From Paenibacillus sp. A3 (GTDB taxonomy: Bacteria; Bacillota; Bacilli; Paenibacillales; NBRC-103111): 64,000 nt of DNA. The position numbers and the translations under genes were made by a program. The notes beneath the pieces are model-generated. The model had not been told where the DNA came from, did not search any database, and saw only the letters and a list, made by a program, of their open reading frames with translations. Shown here piece after piece: positions 16,967 to 25,078 of this stretch (within the stretch, counting starts at the first letter, position 1; the number at the start of each line of letters is the position of its first letter). Where the stretch lies: positions 1 to 64,000 of the forward strand of contig NZ_JTHN01000153.1 of assembly GCF_001399685.1 (NCBI RefSeq). Direction: 5' to 3'.

Positions 16967-18066
16967 GCCCCCGCTCCTTTCTTCTTCCCGCGGCCGCGCT
17001 TCCACCGGACAAGCACAAACAACGCGATGGGATACAGCCAGACGAGATAAATTCCGATTTCTCCAAGCAGATTGGACATCCACTCCACATCCTCGTGCGT
17101 AAAAAGCAGCTCCGACGACAGCACGAAGATCAAGCAGCAGGCATAGAGAGCGTACTTTTGCTTCAGCTTGAAGAGAGAGCGCATGCCGCGCGTCGATGCC
17201 CACAGCAGCACCAGATTGTTCGGCAGCACCAGAATCATCCAATAGGCGGCCCCGACGATCTCAAACCGCTCAACGAACGGAATTTGCGCGATTTTGTACC
17301 AGGAGTAAGTTGCCCATACCGTGTGCTTCAACTGCTCTCCCGCATAAAACACAATGGCATTGATCAGCAGCGTGCAGTAAGTGAACACCGTAAAAACGAT
17401 AGCCAGCTGGGAATACTTCTGCACGTTGTGCTTGTCCCGGATGAACGGGTACAAAAAGCAAACCAGCTCGTAGCCAAGCATCGGATAAGTAGCAGCCCGC
17501 ATGCCGTTTACAATTTGCCCGGGCTTGGCCTCCAGCAGCGGAAGCAGTTGATCGACCTGCGCATATTTCCACGGAAAATAGTACAGCAGGAACACCCAGA
17601 GCCACAATATAAACGACACGACCGCAAACCCTGCGATAACCTGTATTCCCCCGGTCACGCCGTACAGAAACAGCAGGCTCATCAGCGTATTGAACAGCCA
17701 GCTGTTCATGTCCGGAAAAAGCCAGGTATGGACGACTTCGGTATACGAATGGAGCACGGTAAAGCAAAGCACAAAAAAATACAGCACGAACGCAAAATTG
17801 AACAGCTTGCCCAGCCAACGGCCGAACAGCTCCTGATGGATCTGATACAGATCGTTGTCCGGATAATACTCCATCGTTTTGATCATCGCATACAAAGCTG
17901 CGCTGACCAGCAAACCGTTTAAAATCATGCACACCCAGGCGTCGTGGCCGGCCGCGATGTAGACGTTTCGTTGAAAGTTTTGCGCGGGATCGCCAAGCTG
18001 CGTCCCCGAAATGATGAAGAAAAGGACGTAAGCGTTGAGCGGCTTCGTCCGTTTGCTGGTCCTCAC
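16963..18066 (-). CDS. Germinant receptor B subunit, GerAB/APC-type permease
   Basis: 367 residues with about ten membrane segments, the normal layout of the GerAB branch of the amino acid-polyamine-organocation transporters. Early motifs include LFFIISGTQLGDPAQN and YYPDNDLYQIHQELFGRWLG, and the region AATYPMLGYELVCFLYPFIR is typical. This subunit is thought to hold the nutrient-binding site; the ligand is unknown here. The GTG start overlaps the gerA stop (GTGA), with AGGTGAT upstream. It lies between gerA and gerC in the usual order. Confidence 0.92.
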   Translation of the reverse strand: MRTSKRTKPLNAYVLFFIISGTQLGDPAQNFQRNVYIAAGHDAWVCMILNGLLVSAALYAMIKTMEYYPDNDLYQIHQELFGRWLGKLFNFAFVLYFFVLCFTVLHSYTEVVHTWLFPDMNSWLFNTLMSLLFLYGVTGGIQVIAGFAVVSFILWLWVFLLYYFPWKYAQVDQLLPLLEAKPGQIVNGMRAATYPMLGYELVCFLYPFIRDKHNVQKYSQLAIVFTVFTYCTLLINAIVFYAGEQLKHTVWATYSWYKIAQIPFVERFEIVGAAYWMILVLPNNLVLLWASTRGMRSLFKLKQKYALYACCLIFVLSSELLFTHEDVEWMSNLLGEIGIYLVWLYPIALFVLVRWKRGRGKKKGAGA

Positions 18067-19478
18067 CGGGAATCACCTGCCGGTTCTTCATAAATGTCCT
18101 GACTCAGGCTCCGGAAGCTGATCGGCAGCTTGGCTCGCATCTTGCCGATATGAAACGGATAGAGCGGATGCAAGTAGGATTGGCCGATAGTCTTGACGCG
18201 CAGCAGATGAATCAGAACGAAGCTGACTCCCGTCATGATCCCGACCGCCCCCCACGCCCCGGCCAGCAGCAGCATCGGAAAGCGCAAGATTCGGATCGCC
18301 GCACCCATAATGTAGACCGGCGTAATAAAAGACGAAAGCGCAGCCAACGCCACGATGATGATCAGAATATTGCTGGTAAATCCGGCTTGAACCGCCGCCT
18401 GTCCGATCACGATACCTCCGACGATACCCATGGTCTGACCGACCTTGGTCGGAAGCCGCGCTCCCGCTTCCCGCAGCAGTTCGATGATGAATTCCAGCAG
18501 CAGTGCCTCCATCAGCGGAGGAAAAGGCACCTTGGAGCGCGATTGCGCCAGCGGTACCAGCATATTGGAGGGAATGAGCTGGTAGTGGTACGTCAAGGCG
18601 GCCACATACAGCGGCGTGAAAAAAACCGAGATGAAAATAGCGGCCAAGCGGAGCAGCCGCAAAAACAAGGCCATATTGGTGCGTATATACCGGTCTTCGG
18701 CCGATTTGAAAAAGTCGAAAAAGCGCGACGGTCCCAGCAGCGCGAACGGACTGCCGTCGACGAGAATAACCAGACGGCCTTCGATCAAGTTCAATACGAT
18801 CCGGTCGGGCCGTTCGCTGGAAATCATTTGCGGAAACAGCGACTCCGGATTGTCGTCGATTTTTTGCAAAAGCATCGAGCTGTCGGTAATGCCTTTGAAT
18901 TTCACGTTCGCCAGCTTGTCTTTCATTAAGGAAACTTCGTCGACTGGGGCAACGCCCTCCATGTAAAGCAGCATCACTTCGGTGTGCGTGCTTTCGCCGA
19001 TCTGATACGACGCATAGCGGAGCCGCGTGTCCGGTAAATATTGCCGAATCAAAGAGATGTTCGTTTGCAGCGATTCGGTCAGTGCCACCTGCGGGCCCGT
19101 GATCTGTGATTCGACCTCGGGGCTCGTGGCGCTGCGGTCGATCTTCAACGCCGTGTTGAGCAAATAGCCTCCGCGTTCCACGCTGGAGAGGAGCAATGTC
19201 CAGCCGGAGATCAACCGTTTCACCACCCGGTCGATATCCCCTGCCTTCTCCTGCTGATCCACCGGCAGATGGCGAATGAGCGTTTCCAAGGAGACTCCCC
19301 CGGGCGCTTTTTCCTGCATGGGAGGAATCACTTGCGTCTGCAAAATTTTGGCGTCGGCCAAGTCTCCGTAATACATCAGCATCCATGTCCCTTGCGCATT
19401 CGGGATGCTCCGCGTCTGCAGCTGACCGTGTTTTTCCAGAACGGAACGCAAAGGCTCAAAAAGATCTTGCTCCGACAT
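18063..19478 (-). CDS. Germinant receptor A subunit, GerA family
   Basis: 471 residues from an ATG behind GGAGGAGGG. The soluble N-terminal half (about 1-230; GDIDRVVKRLISGWTLLLSS, SLMKDKLANVKFKGITDSSM) is followed by the conserved ERPDRIVLNLIEGRLVILVD, with SPFALLGPSRFFDFFKSAED, and by four or five membrane segments containing MEALLLEFIIELLREAGARL and IVGGIVIGQAAVQAGFTSNI. This is the GerAA/GerBA/GerKA family of the spore inner membrane. It opens the A-B-C operon and faces the YheC/YheD-like cluster across 227 bases. Confidence 0.94.
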   Translation of the reverse strand: MSEQDLFEPLRSVLEKHGQLQTRSIPNAQGTWMLMYYGDLADAKILQTQVIPPMQEKAPGGVSLETLIRHLPVDQQEKAGDIDRVVKRLISGWTLLLSSVERGGYLLNTALKIDRSATSPEVESQITGPQVALTESLQTNISLIRQYLPDTRLRYASYQIGESTHTEVMLLYMEGVAPVDEVSLMKDKLANVKFKGITDSSMLLQKIDDNPESLFPQMISSERPDRIVLNLIEGRLVILVDGSPFALLGPSRFFDFFKSAEDRYIRTNMALFLRLLRLAAIFISVFFTPLYVAALTYHYQLIPSNMLVPLAQSRSKVPFPPLMEALLLEFIIELLREAGARLPTKVGQTMGIVGGIVIGQAAVQAGFTSNILIIIVALAALSSFITPVYIMGAAIRILRFPMLLLAGAWGAVGIMTGVSFVLIHLLRVKTIGQSYLHPLYPFHIGKMRAKLPISFRSLSQDIYEEPAGDSR

Positions 19479-19600
19479 AAGTTCCCTCCTCCCGGCAGTA
19501 CATATCGCTTGTTAGGTTTTCCCTCCTCCGGCAAATGTATTCCAGTTATGGCGGGAGTCGACGGGCCTGCGGGCACTTGCCCGATATAGGGAGTTTTTTT

Positions 19601-19629
19601 TACCAAGGCTTAAACGCCCTCATATGATG
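19601..19629 (+). promoter_or_regulatory. Sigma-K-like promoter candidate for the ATP-grasp cluster
   Basis: TACC (19601-19604), exactly 16 bases, then CATATGATG (19621-19629). The known sigma-K consensus is MACM, 16 bases, CATANNNTA, so this misses one base in each element. It lies 76 bases before the first ATP-grasp gene. YheC and YheD of B. subtilis are mother-cell sporulation proteins, which agrees, but short motifs like this occur by chance. Confidence 0.35.
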
Positions 19630-19705
19630 CAGTAGTTCGCTTCTCAATGTTCAAAGCATGTTGCGGCATGTCTTGCGGCAAGCCGGTGCTGGGAAGGAGT
19701 TCCGC

Positions 19706-21076
19706 ATGAAAAGAACAAAGGTGAAGATCCAGATCCAAAGCGCCGGCAATTCCTCGGACGGCTCCGTTCTGACGCTCAGCGAATCTGTCGTAAAAAAATG
19801 GAAGATTCCGCTGCAGCAGCCTCTCCAACTCCGTTTCGGTTCTGCCCGGGAGGAGATTTCGGTCATCTCTTCGTCCAAGGCCGGCGTGCTGCGCTTGAGC
19901 GGTTCGTTAGCTTCCAGGTGTGGGCTTGCCCACGGGGATGAGCTCTGTCTTCAATACAAAACCGGAACCCATACGATTCATCTCGGCCCGCTGATCGGTG
20001 TCATGGTCAGCCGCGTTTACGCCGATTCCGCCGACAGGCTGTTCGGGGCGAACACCGCCTTTAGCCGCGAGCTCTCCGAAGCATGCAGACTGTATGGCGC
20101 ATCGGTGTTTTTCAGCACGCCCGAGGATTTACGCGGACAGAACGACCATGTTCGGGGATGGCGCGTCAAGGCAACCGGCGGCTGGGAAAAAACGACGTTC
20201 CCGGTGCCGCACGTGCTGTATAACCGTCTGACCTCGCGCAAGCTGGAAAACCGTCCCAACGTGCAGTACTTTGTGACGCAAGCCAAGAGCCGCCATAATG
20301 CGGTGCTCTTCAATGAAAAGTATTTAAACAAGACGGAAGTGTTCGATGCCCTCCGCAAGGAAACGGGTCTGCATCCGTACTTGCCGGAGTCGTATTTGCT
20401 GCGGAACCTCCAGCTTCTCAAATCGATGTGCGCCAAGCATCCGACCGTGTTTCTCAAACCGATTACCGGCAGCCTTGGAAAAGGCATCATTCGGATTAAA
20501 AAACAGCCGGGCGGATACGTTTGCCATTTCACGAATCTGGGCGGCGCCCGTAAGCAGTCCTTTCCCACCCTTGGCAAGCTGTACAGCAGCATCTCGGGCA
20601 AATTGAAAACCCAACGCTATCAAATTCAGCAAGGGCTCAGCTTGCTGACCGTGAACGGCCGGCCTGTCGATTTTCGGGCCTTGGTGCAGCGCGGGGATAC
20701 CGGACAATGGGGCATTACGTCCATCGTTGCCCGAATCGCCGGCACGCATCACTTCGTCTCCAATCTGGCGCGGGGCGGCACGCTGACGACCGCCAAGGAC
20801 GCTTTGGGACGCTCGGGGGCGGCCTCGGCGGCGGGCGGTTTAGGCAAGCTAAGACGGGCAGCCATCCAAATTGCCAAGGGTATCGAAGAGCAGGTCCCAG
20901 GCCATTATGCCGAACTTGGAATCGATCTGGCGATCGATACGAATGGCCGGGTATGGCTGCTTGAAGTCAATTCGAAACCGTCGAAGGAGGACAATACGCA
21001 GATGGCGGCCGGGCTCAAGATCCGCCCCTCCGTCAAGAAGCTGGTTCAGTACGCCCGCTTCGCGACGAAGTTTTGA
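19706..21076 (+). CDS. YheC/YheD-family ATP-grasp protein, long form (copy 1 of 5)
   Basis: 456 residues from the ATG preceded by GGAAGGAG; 16 further codons upstream lack a site. Residues 1-105 form a beta-rich N-terminal domain ending HTIHLGPLIGVMVSRVY. A linker with VPHVLYNRLTSRKLENRPN leads to the ATP-grasp fold: the phosphate-binding VFLKPITGSLGKGIIRI (Lys251), RYQIQQGLSLLTVNGRPVDF, RALVQRGDTGQWGITSIVAR, and the metal-binding ELGIDLAIDTNGRVWLLEVN with Glu420 and Asn422. All key ATP and Mg residues appear intact, so it should be an active ligase. Its length is close to that of B. subtilis YheD, a spore-coat-associated protein. The reaction is unknown for the family; ATP-grasp enzymes join a carboxylate to an amine or thiol. 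Confidence 0.9.
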   Translation: MKRTKVKIQIQSAGNSSDGSVLTLSESVVKKWKIPLQQPLQLRFGSAREEISVISSSKAGVLRLSGSLASRCGLAHGDELCLQYKTGTHTIHLGPLIGVMVSRVYADSADRLFGANTAFSRELSEACRLYGASVFFSTPEDLRGQNDHVRGWRVKATGGWEKTTFPVPHVLYNRLTSRKLENRPNVQYFVTQAKSRHNAVLFNEKYLNKTEVFDALRKETGLHPYLPESYLLRNLQLLKSMCAKHPTVFLKPITGSLGKGIIRIKKQPGGYVCHFTNLGGARKQSFPTLGKLYSSISGKLKTQRYQIQQGLSLLTVNGRPVDFRALVQRGDTGQWGITSIVARIAGTHHFVSNLARGGTLTTAKDALGRSGAASAAGGLGKLRRAAIQIAKGIEEQVPGHYAELGIDLAIDTNGRVWLLEVNSKPSKEDNTQMAAGLKIRPSVKKLVQYARFATKF

Positions 21077-21199
21077 CCGGTTCGCCAAGCTTCCGGATCG
21101 GTGAGCCTGAAAGCGATTCTTCCCCGATAACCTGCCCCCGTATATGGGATAATTCGGGGTCCTCCGACGATGCAGCTTGAACGGATCGAGGTAAAGCGC

Positions 21200-22378
21200 A
21201 TGATGAAACCACACCGCCCGAACAAAAGTACCGTCGGCATCATGACGACGCAAACCGATGAACATCCGCCTTTTGCCAACCGCGGTTTTTACCGCCGCTT
21301 GTGCATCCTCGGGAGCCGCAGCGGTTTGACGGTATTCGTATTTACTCCGCAGGGCATCGATTGGTCCCGGCCGCAAGTAACCGGGTATGTCTATGATGCG
21401 GCGTCCAAGGAGTGGGTCATCCTGACCTTTGAACTGCCGGCTATCGTATATGACCGCTGCTTTTTCACCGCCCGGAGGCAATACGCCGATTATCGGAACG
21501 CATTGCAGGGTCTTAAACAGCAGTCCTCCGTCCGACTGCTCGGTCACGGCTTGAAGGGCAAGTGGGACGTTCAGCAAGCGCTTCGGCGGGACGGCCGGTT
21601 TGACCGCCACCTGCCCGAGACGCAGCCGCTGCGCAGCATGCGAACGCTCGCGGATTGGCTCCGACAGCGCGGCGAAGCGATTCTGAAGCCGCGCGGCGGC
21701 TCCCAGGGACGCGGCGTGCTGCTCGTTCGCCGCGAAAGCGCGTCCCCCGCGGGAACGGCGAACGCCGCCGGAGCGGCGTTCACCGTCCGCGGGCGCGATC
21801 CGCGCAACCGCGCCGTCGCGTGCGGCTTCGCCGACGCCGGGGCGCTGCTTCGATGGCTGCGCCGCTTCGTCGCGCAGCGCAGCTATTTGCTGCAGCAGTA
21901 TTTGCCGCTGCAGTCGCAAAACGGCGACGCGTACGACGTGCGCGCGCTCGTGCAAAAAGACGGCGATGGCCGTTGGAAGCTGACCGGCATGGCCGTCCGC
22001 CGGGGGCAGAACGGCAGCCTCACCTCCAATCTGCACGGCGGGGGCACGGTGGAACCCATCGGACCGTTCTTGGCCCGCGAGTTCGGACCGACACGCGCCG
22101 AGAAGCTCCTTCACGAGCTGAAACAGCTCGCTGTGGGGCTTCCGGAAGCGCTGGAATCTTGTCACGGGCGGCTCGCCGAGCTCGGCATCGATTTCGGTGT
22201 CGACACGGACGGCAATAGTTGGATTCTCGAAGTGAATTCCAAACCCGGCCGCTCCATCTTTACTTATTTACAAGACGACCAAGCCAAACAGGACGCACTG
22301 GCTAACCCGCTGCGCTACGCGCGGTATTTGCTGCGACAGCCGCGTGCGCAGGCGAACGTCAGGCAAAAGCAGCCTTAA
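21200..22378 (+). CDS. YheC/YheD-family ATP-grasp protein, short form (copy 2 of 5)
   Basis: 392 residues from the ATG with GAGGT seven bases upstream. It lacks the long form's N-terminal barrel and starts close to the STVGIMTTQTDEHPPFANRG strand. The shared core is LPAIVYDRCFFTARRQYADY, ILKPRGGSQGRGVLLV, SYLLQQYLPLQSQNGDAYDV, RALVQKDGDGRWKLTGMAVR and ELGIDFGVDTDGNSWILEVN, then SKPGRSIFTYLQDD. Glu and Asn of the metal site are present. The segment 21720-21850 is very GC-rich and encodes an Ala/Arg-rich insert (ESASPAGTANAAGAAFTVRG) in the ATP-grasp lid region. It resembles B. subtilis YheC in size. The gene is 123 bases after copy 1 and belongs to the same run. Confidence 0.88.
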   Translation: MMKPHRPNKSTVGIMTTQTDEHPPFANRGFYRRLCILGSRSGLTVFVFTPQGIDWSRPQVTGYVYDAASKEWVILTFELPAIVYDRCFFTARRQYADYRNALQGLKQQSSVRLLGHGLKGKWDVQQALRRDGRFDRHLPETQPLRSMRTLADWLRQRGEAILKPRGGSQGRGVLLVRRESASPAGTANAAGAAFTVRGRDPRNRAVACGFADAGALLRWLRRFVAQRSYLLQQYLPLQSQNGDAYDVRALVQKDGDGRWKLTGMAVRRGQNGSLTSNLHGGGTVEPIGPFLAREFGPTRAEKLLHELKQLAVGLPEALESCHGRLAELGIDFGVDTDGNSWILEVNSKPGRSIFTYLQDDQAKQDALANPLRYARYLLRQPRAQANVRQKQP

Positions 22379-22404
22379 CAATGCCCGGCAAAGTGCTACC
22401 TACA

Positions 22405-22437
22405 CTTTCGAAGAAAGTTTTGCCTGCGGCAAAACTC
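22405..22437 (+). repeat. 33-base double-hairpin repeat, copy A
   Basis: Identical to 22446-22478. It holds two small perfect inverted repeats in series: CTTTC-GAA-GAAAG and GTTTTGCC-TGC-GGCAAAAC. It lies 27 bases past the stop of ATP-grasp copy 2. Confidence 0.9.
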
Positions 22438-22445
22438 AGCCCATG

Positions 22446-22478
22446 CTTTCGAAGAAAGTTTTGCCTGCGGCAAAACTC
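22446..22478 (+). repeat. 33-base double-hairpin repeat, copy B, abutting a ribosome site
   Basis: Second identical copy, starting 41 bases after the first. The GTTTTGCC-TGC-GGCAAAAC hairpin ends four bases before the AGGAGG of ATP-grasp copy 3. It could act as an mRNA processing or stability element, or modulate initiation of the downstream cistrons. Confidence 0.9.
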
Positions 22479-22492
22479 TTAGGAGGTTCAAC

Positions 22493-23860
22493 ATGAGCTT
22501 GACAACTTGCACGATTCATGTCACCCAGCGTCAGGAGCGGGTCGTCTACCTCTCCGGCGAATTGGCGCGGGCGCTTAAAGTATCCAAAACACGAAACATA
22601 CATCTGCACCTCGGAGGCAAAAGCGTATACGCAGGTTTGAAGCTGCTGAAAAAGAACGGCAACCATCTGTATTTGCCGTCATTCCTTTACACGCAGCTTC
22701 GCATTCCGCGGGCTGGCACCAGCATGATCACGTGCAGCAACGGCAAAGACATCCGCATCGGCCCGCTGATCGGGGTCTTGACCAGCGTTACGGGAGGAGG
22801 CAACGCTCCGTTCGGCAATCGGACGGAGTTTATCCGGCAGTTTATGCGCGCCGGCTCCGACAAAGCATTCTACTACGGGTTTTCCCCTCAAAGCGTCAAC
22901 TGGTCTCAAGCGACCGTCAGCGCCGTTCTCCCGCGAGGCGAAGGCGGCTGGGTACGCAAGACGATGCCGCTACCCGATGTGATCTACAATCGGCTGCCCA
23001 GTCGCAAGGCGGAGCGGCTCGAGTCGATGAACGCATTCAAGCAGCGGTTTATTCGCAGAGGGATTCCGCTCTTCAACTGGACTTTTTTCGACAAATGGGA
23101 TGTGTACAATTTGCTGGAAGGCACCGAAGCTTCCCGTTACGTTCCCGAGTCCCGGAACAACCCCACCCCTTCGCAAATCAAGGAAATGCTGGAAAAGCAT
23201 AAATTCATCTATTTGAAACCGACCGGCGGCAGCCTCGGCATCGGCATTTTCCGCCTGACGTACAATCCGAAACGCGGCTACTATGCCCGTTTCCGGCGCG
23301 GGGGGCGCAACGTGCTGCTGCGGTTCAGCCGGTTCGAGGCCCTCATGTCGCTGCTCAACAAGCAGAGCGGAAGGTTGAACAACTACGTCGCCCAACAGGG
23401 GATTCGCCTGATCGAACTCGACAGCTGTCCGATCGATTTCCGTTTCCATATGACCAAGAACAACGCCAACCAATGGGTCGTTGCCGCCATCGGGGCCAAG
23501 AAAGCGGGCAAAGGCAGCGTCACGACCCATGTGCGCACGGGCGGGCAGCTTATGACGCCCGAACAGGTACTCCGGCAAATTTTCGGCAACCGGGCGGATG
23601 CGGTGCTCGCGAATGCCAAAGAAACCGCCGTCAAGCTGGCGGAGGACATCGAGCGGAATTACCGGCATACCTTGGGCGAGCTTGGCTTCGATATCGGGAT
23701 TGACCAGAACGAACACCTCTGGATGTTCGAGGCGAATTCCAAGCCGGGACGGTCCATTTTCAAGCACCCGGCGCTGAAGGAACAAGGAAGAGCCTCGCTG
23801 CAAAACATCTACGACTACTGCCTCTACTTGAGCCGATTTCGGTCAAGGAGGGATTCCTGA
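22493..23860 (+). CDS. YheC/YheD-family ATP-grasp protein, long form (copy 3 of 5)
   Basis: 455 residues from an ATG behind TTAGGAGG. Like copy 1 it has an N-terminal beta-rich domain (to about residue 100, KDIRIGPLIGVLTSVTGGGN) and then LPDVIYNRLPSRKAERLES, with a FNWTFFDKWDVYNLLEG stretch. The ATP-grasp core shows FIYLKPTGGSLGIGIFRL (Lys242), NYVAQQGIRLIELDSCPIDF, ELGFDIGIDQNEHLWMFEAN, and Glu413 and Asn415 at the metal site before SKPGRSIF. It differs from copy 1 in having GSLGIG in place of GSLGKG. Its stop is directly followed by the GTG of copy 4. It is preceded by the repeat pair at 22405-22478. Confidence 0.9.
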   Translation: MSLTTCTIHVTQRQERVVYLSGELARALKVSKTRNIHLHLGGKSVYAGLKLLKKNGNHLYLPSFLYTQLRIPRAGTSMITCSNGKDIRIGPLIGVLTSVTGGGNAPFGNRTEFIRQFMRAGSDKAFYYGFSPQSVNWSQATVSAVLPRGEGGWVRKTMPLPDVIYNRLPSRKAERLESMNAFKQRFIRRGIPLFNWTFFDKWDVYNLLEGTEASRYVPESRNNPTPSQIKEMLEKHKFIYLKPTGGSLGIGIFRLTYNPKRGYYARFRRGGRNVLLRFSRFEALMSLLNKQSGRLNNYVAQQGIRLIELDSCPIDFRFHMTKNNANQWVVAAIGAKKAGKGSVTTHVRTGGQLMTPEQVLRQIFGNRADAVLANAKETAVKLAEDIERNYRHTLGELGFDIGIDQNEHLWMFEANSKPGRSIFKHPALKEQGRASLQNIYDYCLYLSRFRSRRDS

Positions 23861-25051
23861 GTGGATACCAACACCAACGCACCGTCCAAGCGCGAAAATC
23901 CGACGCTGGCCATTCTTACTCACTCGGATAAAACGCGAATTTTTCGCGGGAATCAAGAAAATTTTATCGACCTGATCCGAACCGGTGCAGAGCGCGGTGT
24001 TCTCGTCTACGTCATGACAACGGCTGATTTCAAGCTGTCCGGACGCAAAGTCGTCGGATACACCTACAATGAGGCCGACAAAACGTGGAAAAAAGGGGTG
24101 TTTCCCGCCCCCCACGTCATATATAACCGGATTCCTTACCGCAAATTCGAGCTGCTGCCCGAGGTGCAGCAGGTGATTCAAACCTGCATGCGGCAGAGAA
24201 GGGTCCGCTTTTTCAATCCGTCCTTCTTCAATAAATGGACCTTGTTCGAATGGCTAAATCATGCCGAGAAGACGCAGAGTTACATTCCCGACACGAGACG
24301 CCTCTCCTCCGGCGAGGAGCTCGACAAGCTGCTTGCCGAGTACCCGTTTCTGTATCTCAAGCCGATTCGCGGCAAAGCCGGCAAAGGTATCATGAGAGTA
24401 AGCCGAAGCCTTGTCGATACGAAGTCCAAAACATTTGAGCTCAGCATTCAGGAAAAGACGAAAAGCCATATCTCCCGTTATCCCAGCGTCTCCCGGCTGT
24501 GGTCGGAAGTACAGGAGCTGATCGGGGGCAAGGACTACATCATCCAACAGGGAATCCCCCTCTCCAGCTATAAGCAGCGTCCGTTCGATCTGCGGGTGCT
24601 CGTGCAAAAGAACGGCAAAGGCCAGTGGAGCGTCGCGGGAATCGGCGCCAGGCTGGCCGGAAAACTCAGCATCACGACCCACGTTCCACGGGGCGGCTCG
24701 ATTGACGATCCCACCAAGCTGCTAACCTATTCCTTCGGCGGGCCCGGCAGCAAACGCATCATCACCCGCGCCAAAAAAGCGGCGCTTACCATCGCGAAGC
24801 AGATCGAGAAGTCCAGCGGCCATATGTTAGGCGAAATGTCCATGGACCTCGGCGTCGATCAAGAAGGGCACATTTGGTTTTTCGAGGCAAACTCCAAGCC
24901 GATGAAATTCGACGAGCCGCCGATCCGCAAAAAATCGCTCGAAAATCTGATCCTGTACTCCATCTATTTGGCCAAGCGCAAACCGAAACGCCCTCCTAAA
25001 AAAACGGATGCCTTCCCCCTTCTGGCTCAATTCAACACCGAGCGCGATTAA
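23861..25051 (+). CDS. YheC/YheD-family ATP-grasp protein, short form (copy 4 of 5)
   Basis: 396 residues from a GTG directly after the stop of copy 3, with AAGGAGGG within the end of that gene, so the two are translationally coupled. It begins with NPTLAILTHSDKTRIFRGNQ (no N-terminal barrel), then PAPHVIYNRIPYRKFELLPE, FFNKWTLFEWLNHAEKTQSY, FLYLKPIRGKAGKGIMRV, DYIIQQGIPLSSYKQRPFDL, RVLVQKNGKGQWSVAGIGAR and EMSMDLGVDQEGHIWFFEAN. The metal-site Glu and Asn are kept; after SKP the usual GRSIF is replaced by MKFDEPP, the most divergent end among the five. The C-terminus is very basic (KRKPKRPPKKTD). Confidence 0.88.
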   Translation: MDTNTNAPSKRENPTLAILTHSDKTRIFRGNQENFIDLIRTGAERGVLVYVMTTADFKLSGRKVVGYTYNEADKTWKKGVFPAPHVIYNRIPYRKFELLPEVQQVIQTCMRQRRVRFFNPSFFNKWTLFEWLNHAEKTQSYIPDTRRLSSGEELDKLLAEYPFLYLKPIRGKAGKGIMRVSRSLVDTKSKTFELSIQEKTKSHISRYPSVSRLWSEVQELIGGKDYIIQQGIPLSSYKQRPFDLRVLVQKNGKGQWSVAGIGARLAGKLSITTHVPRGGSIDDPTKLLTYSFGGPGSKRIITRAKKAALTIAKQIEKSSGHMLGEMSMDLGVDQEGHIWFFEANSKPMKFDEPPIRKKSLENLILYSIYLAKRKPKRPPKKTDAFPLLAQFNTERD

Positions 25052-25078
25052 TAAGAAGAACAGGCAGGTGAGCTGCAC

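Noticed and set aside
16967-17242. 92-codon N-terminal extension of gerC
   Set aside because: It would hide the lipoprotein signal, and the ATG at 16964-16966 has AAAGGAG and the usual ATGA overlap with gerB.
22405-22478. CRISPR array
   Set aside because: Only two repeat copies exist, the spacer would be 8 bases, and there are no cas genes.
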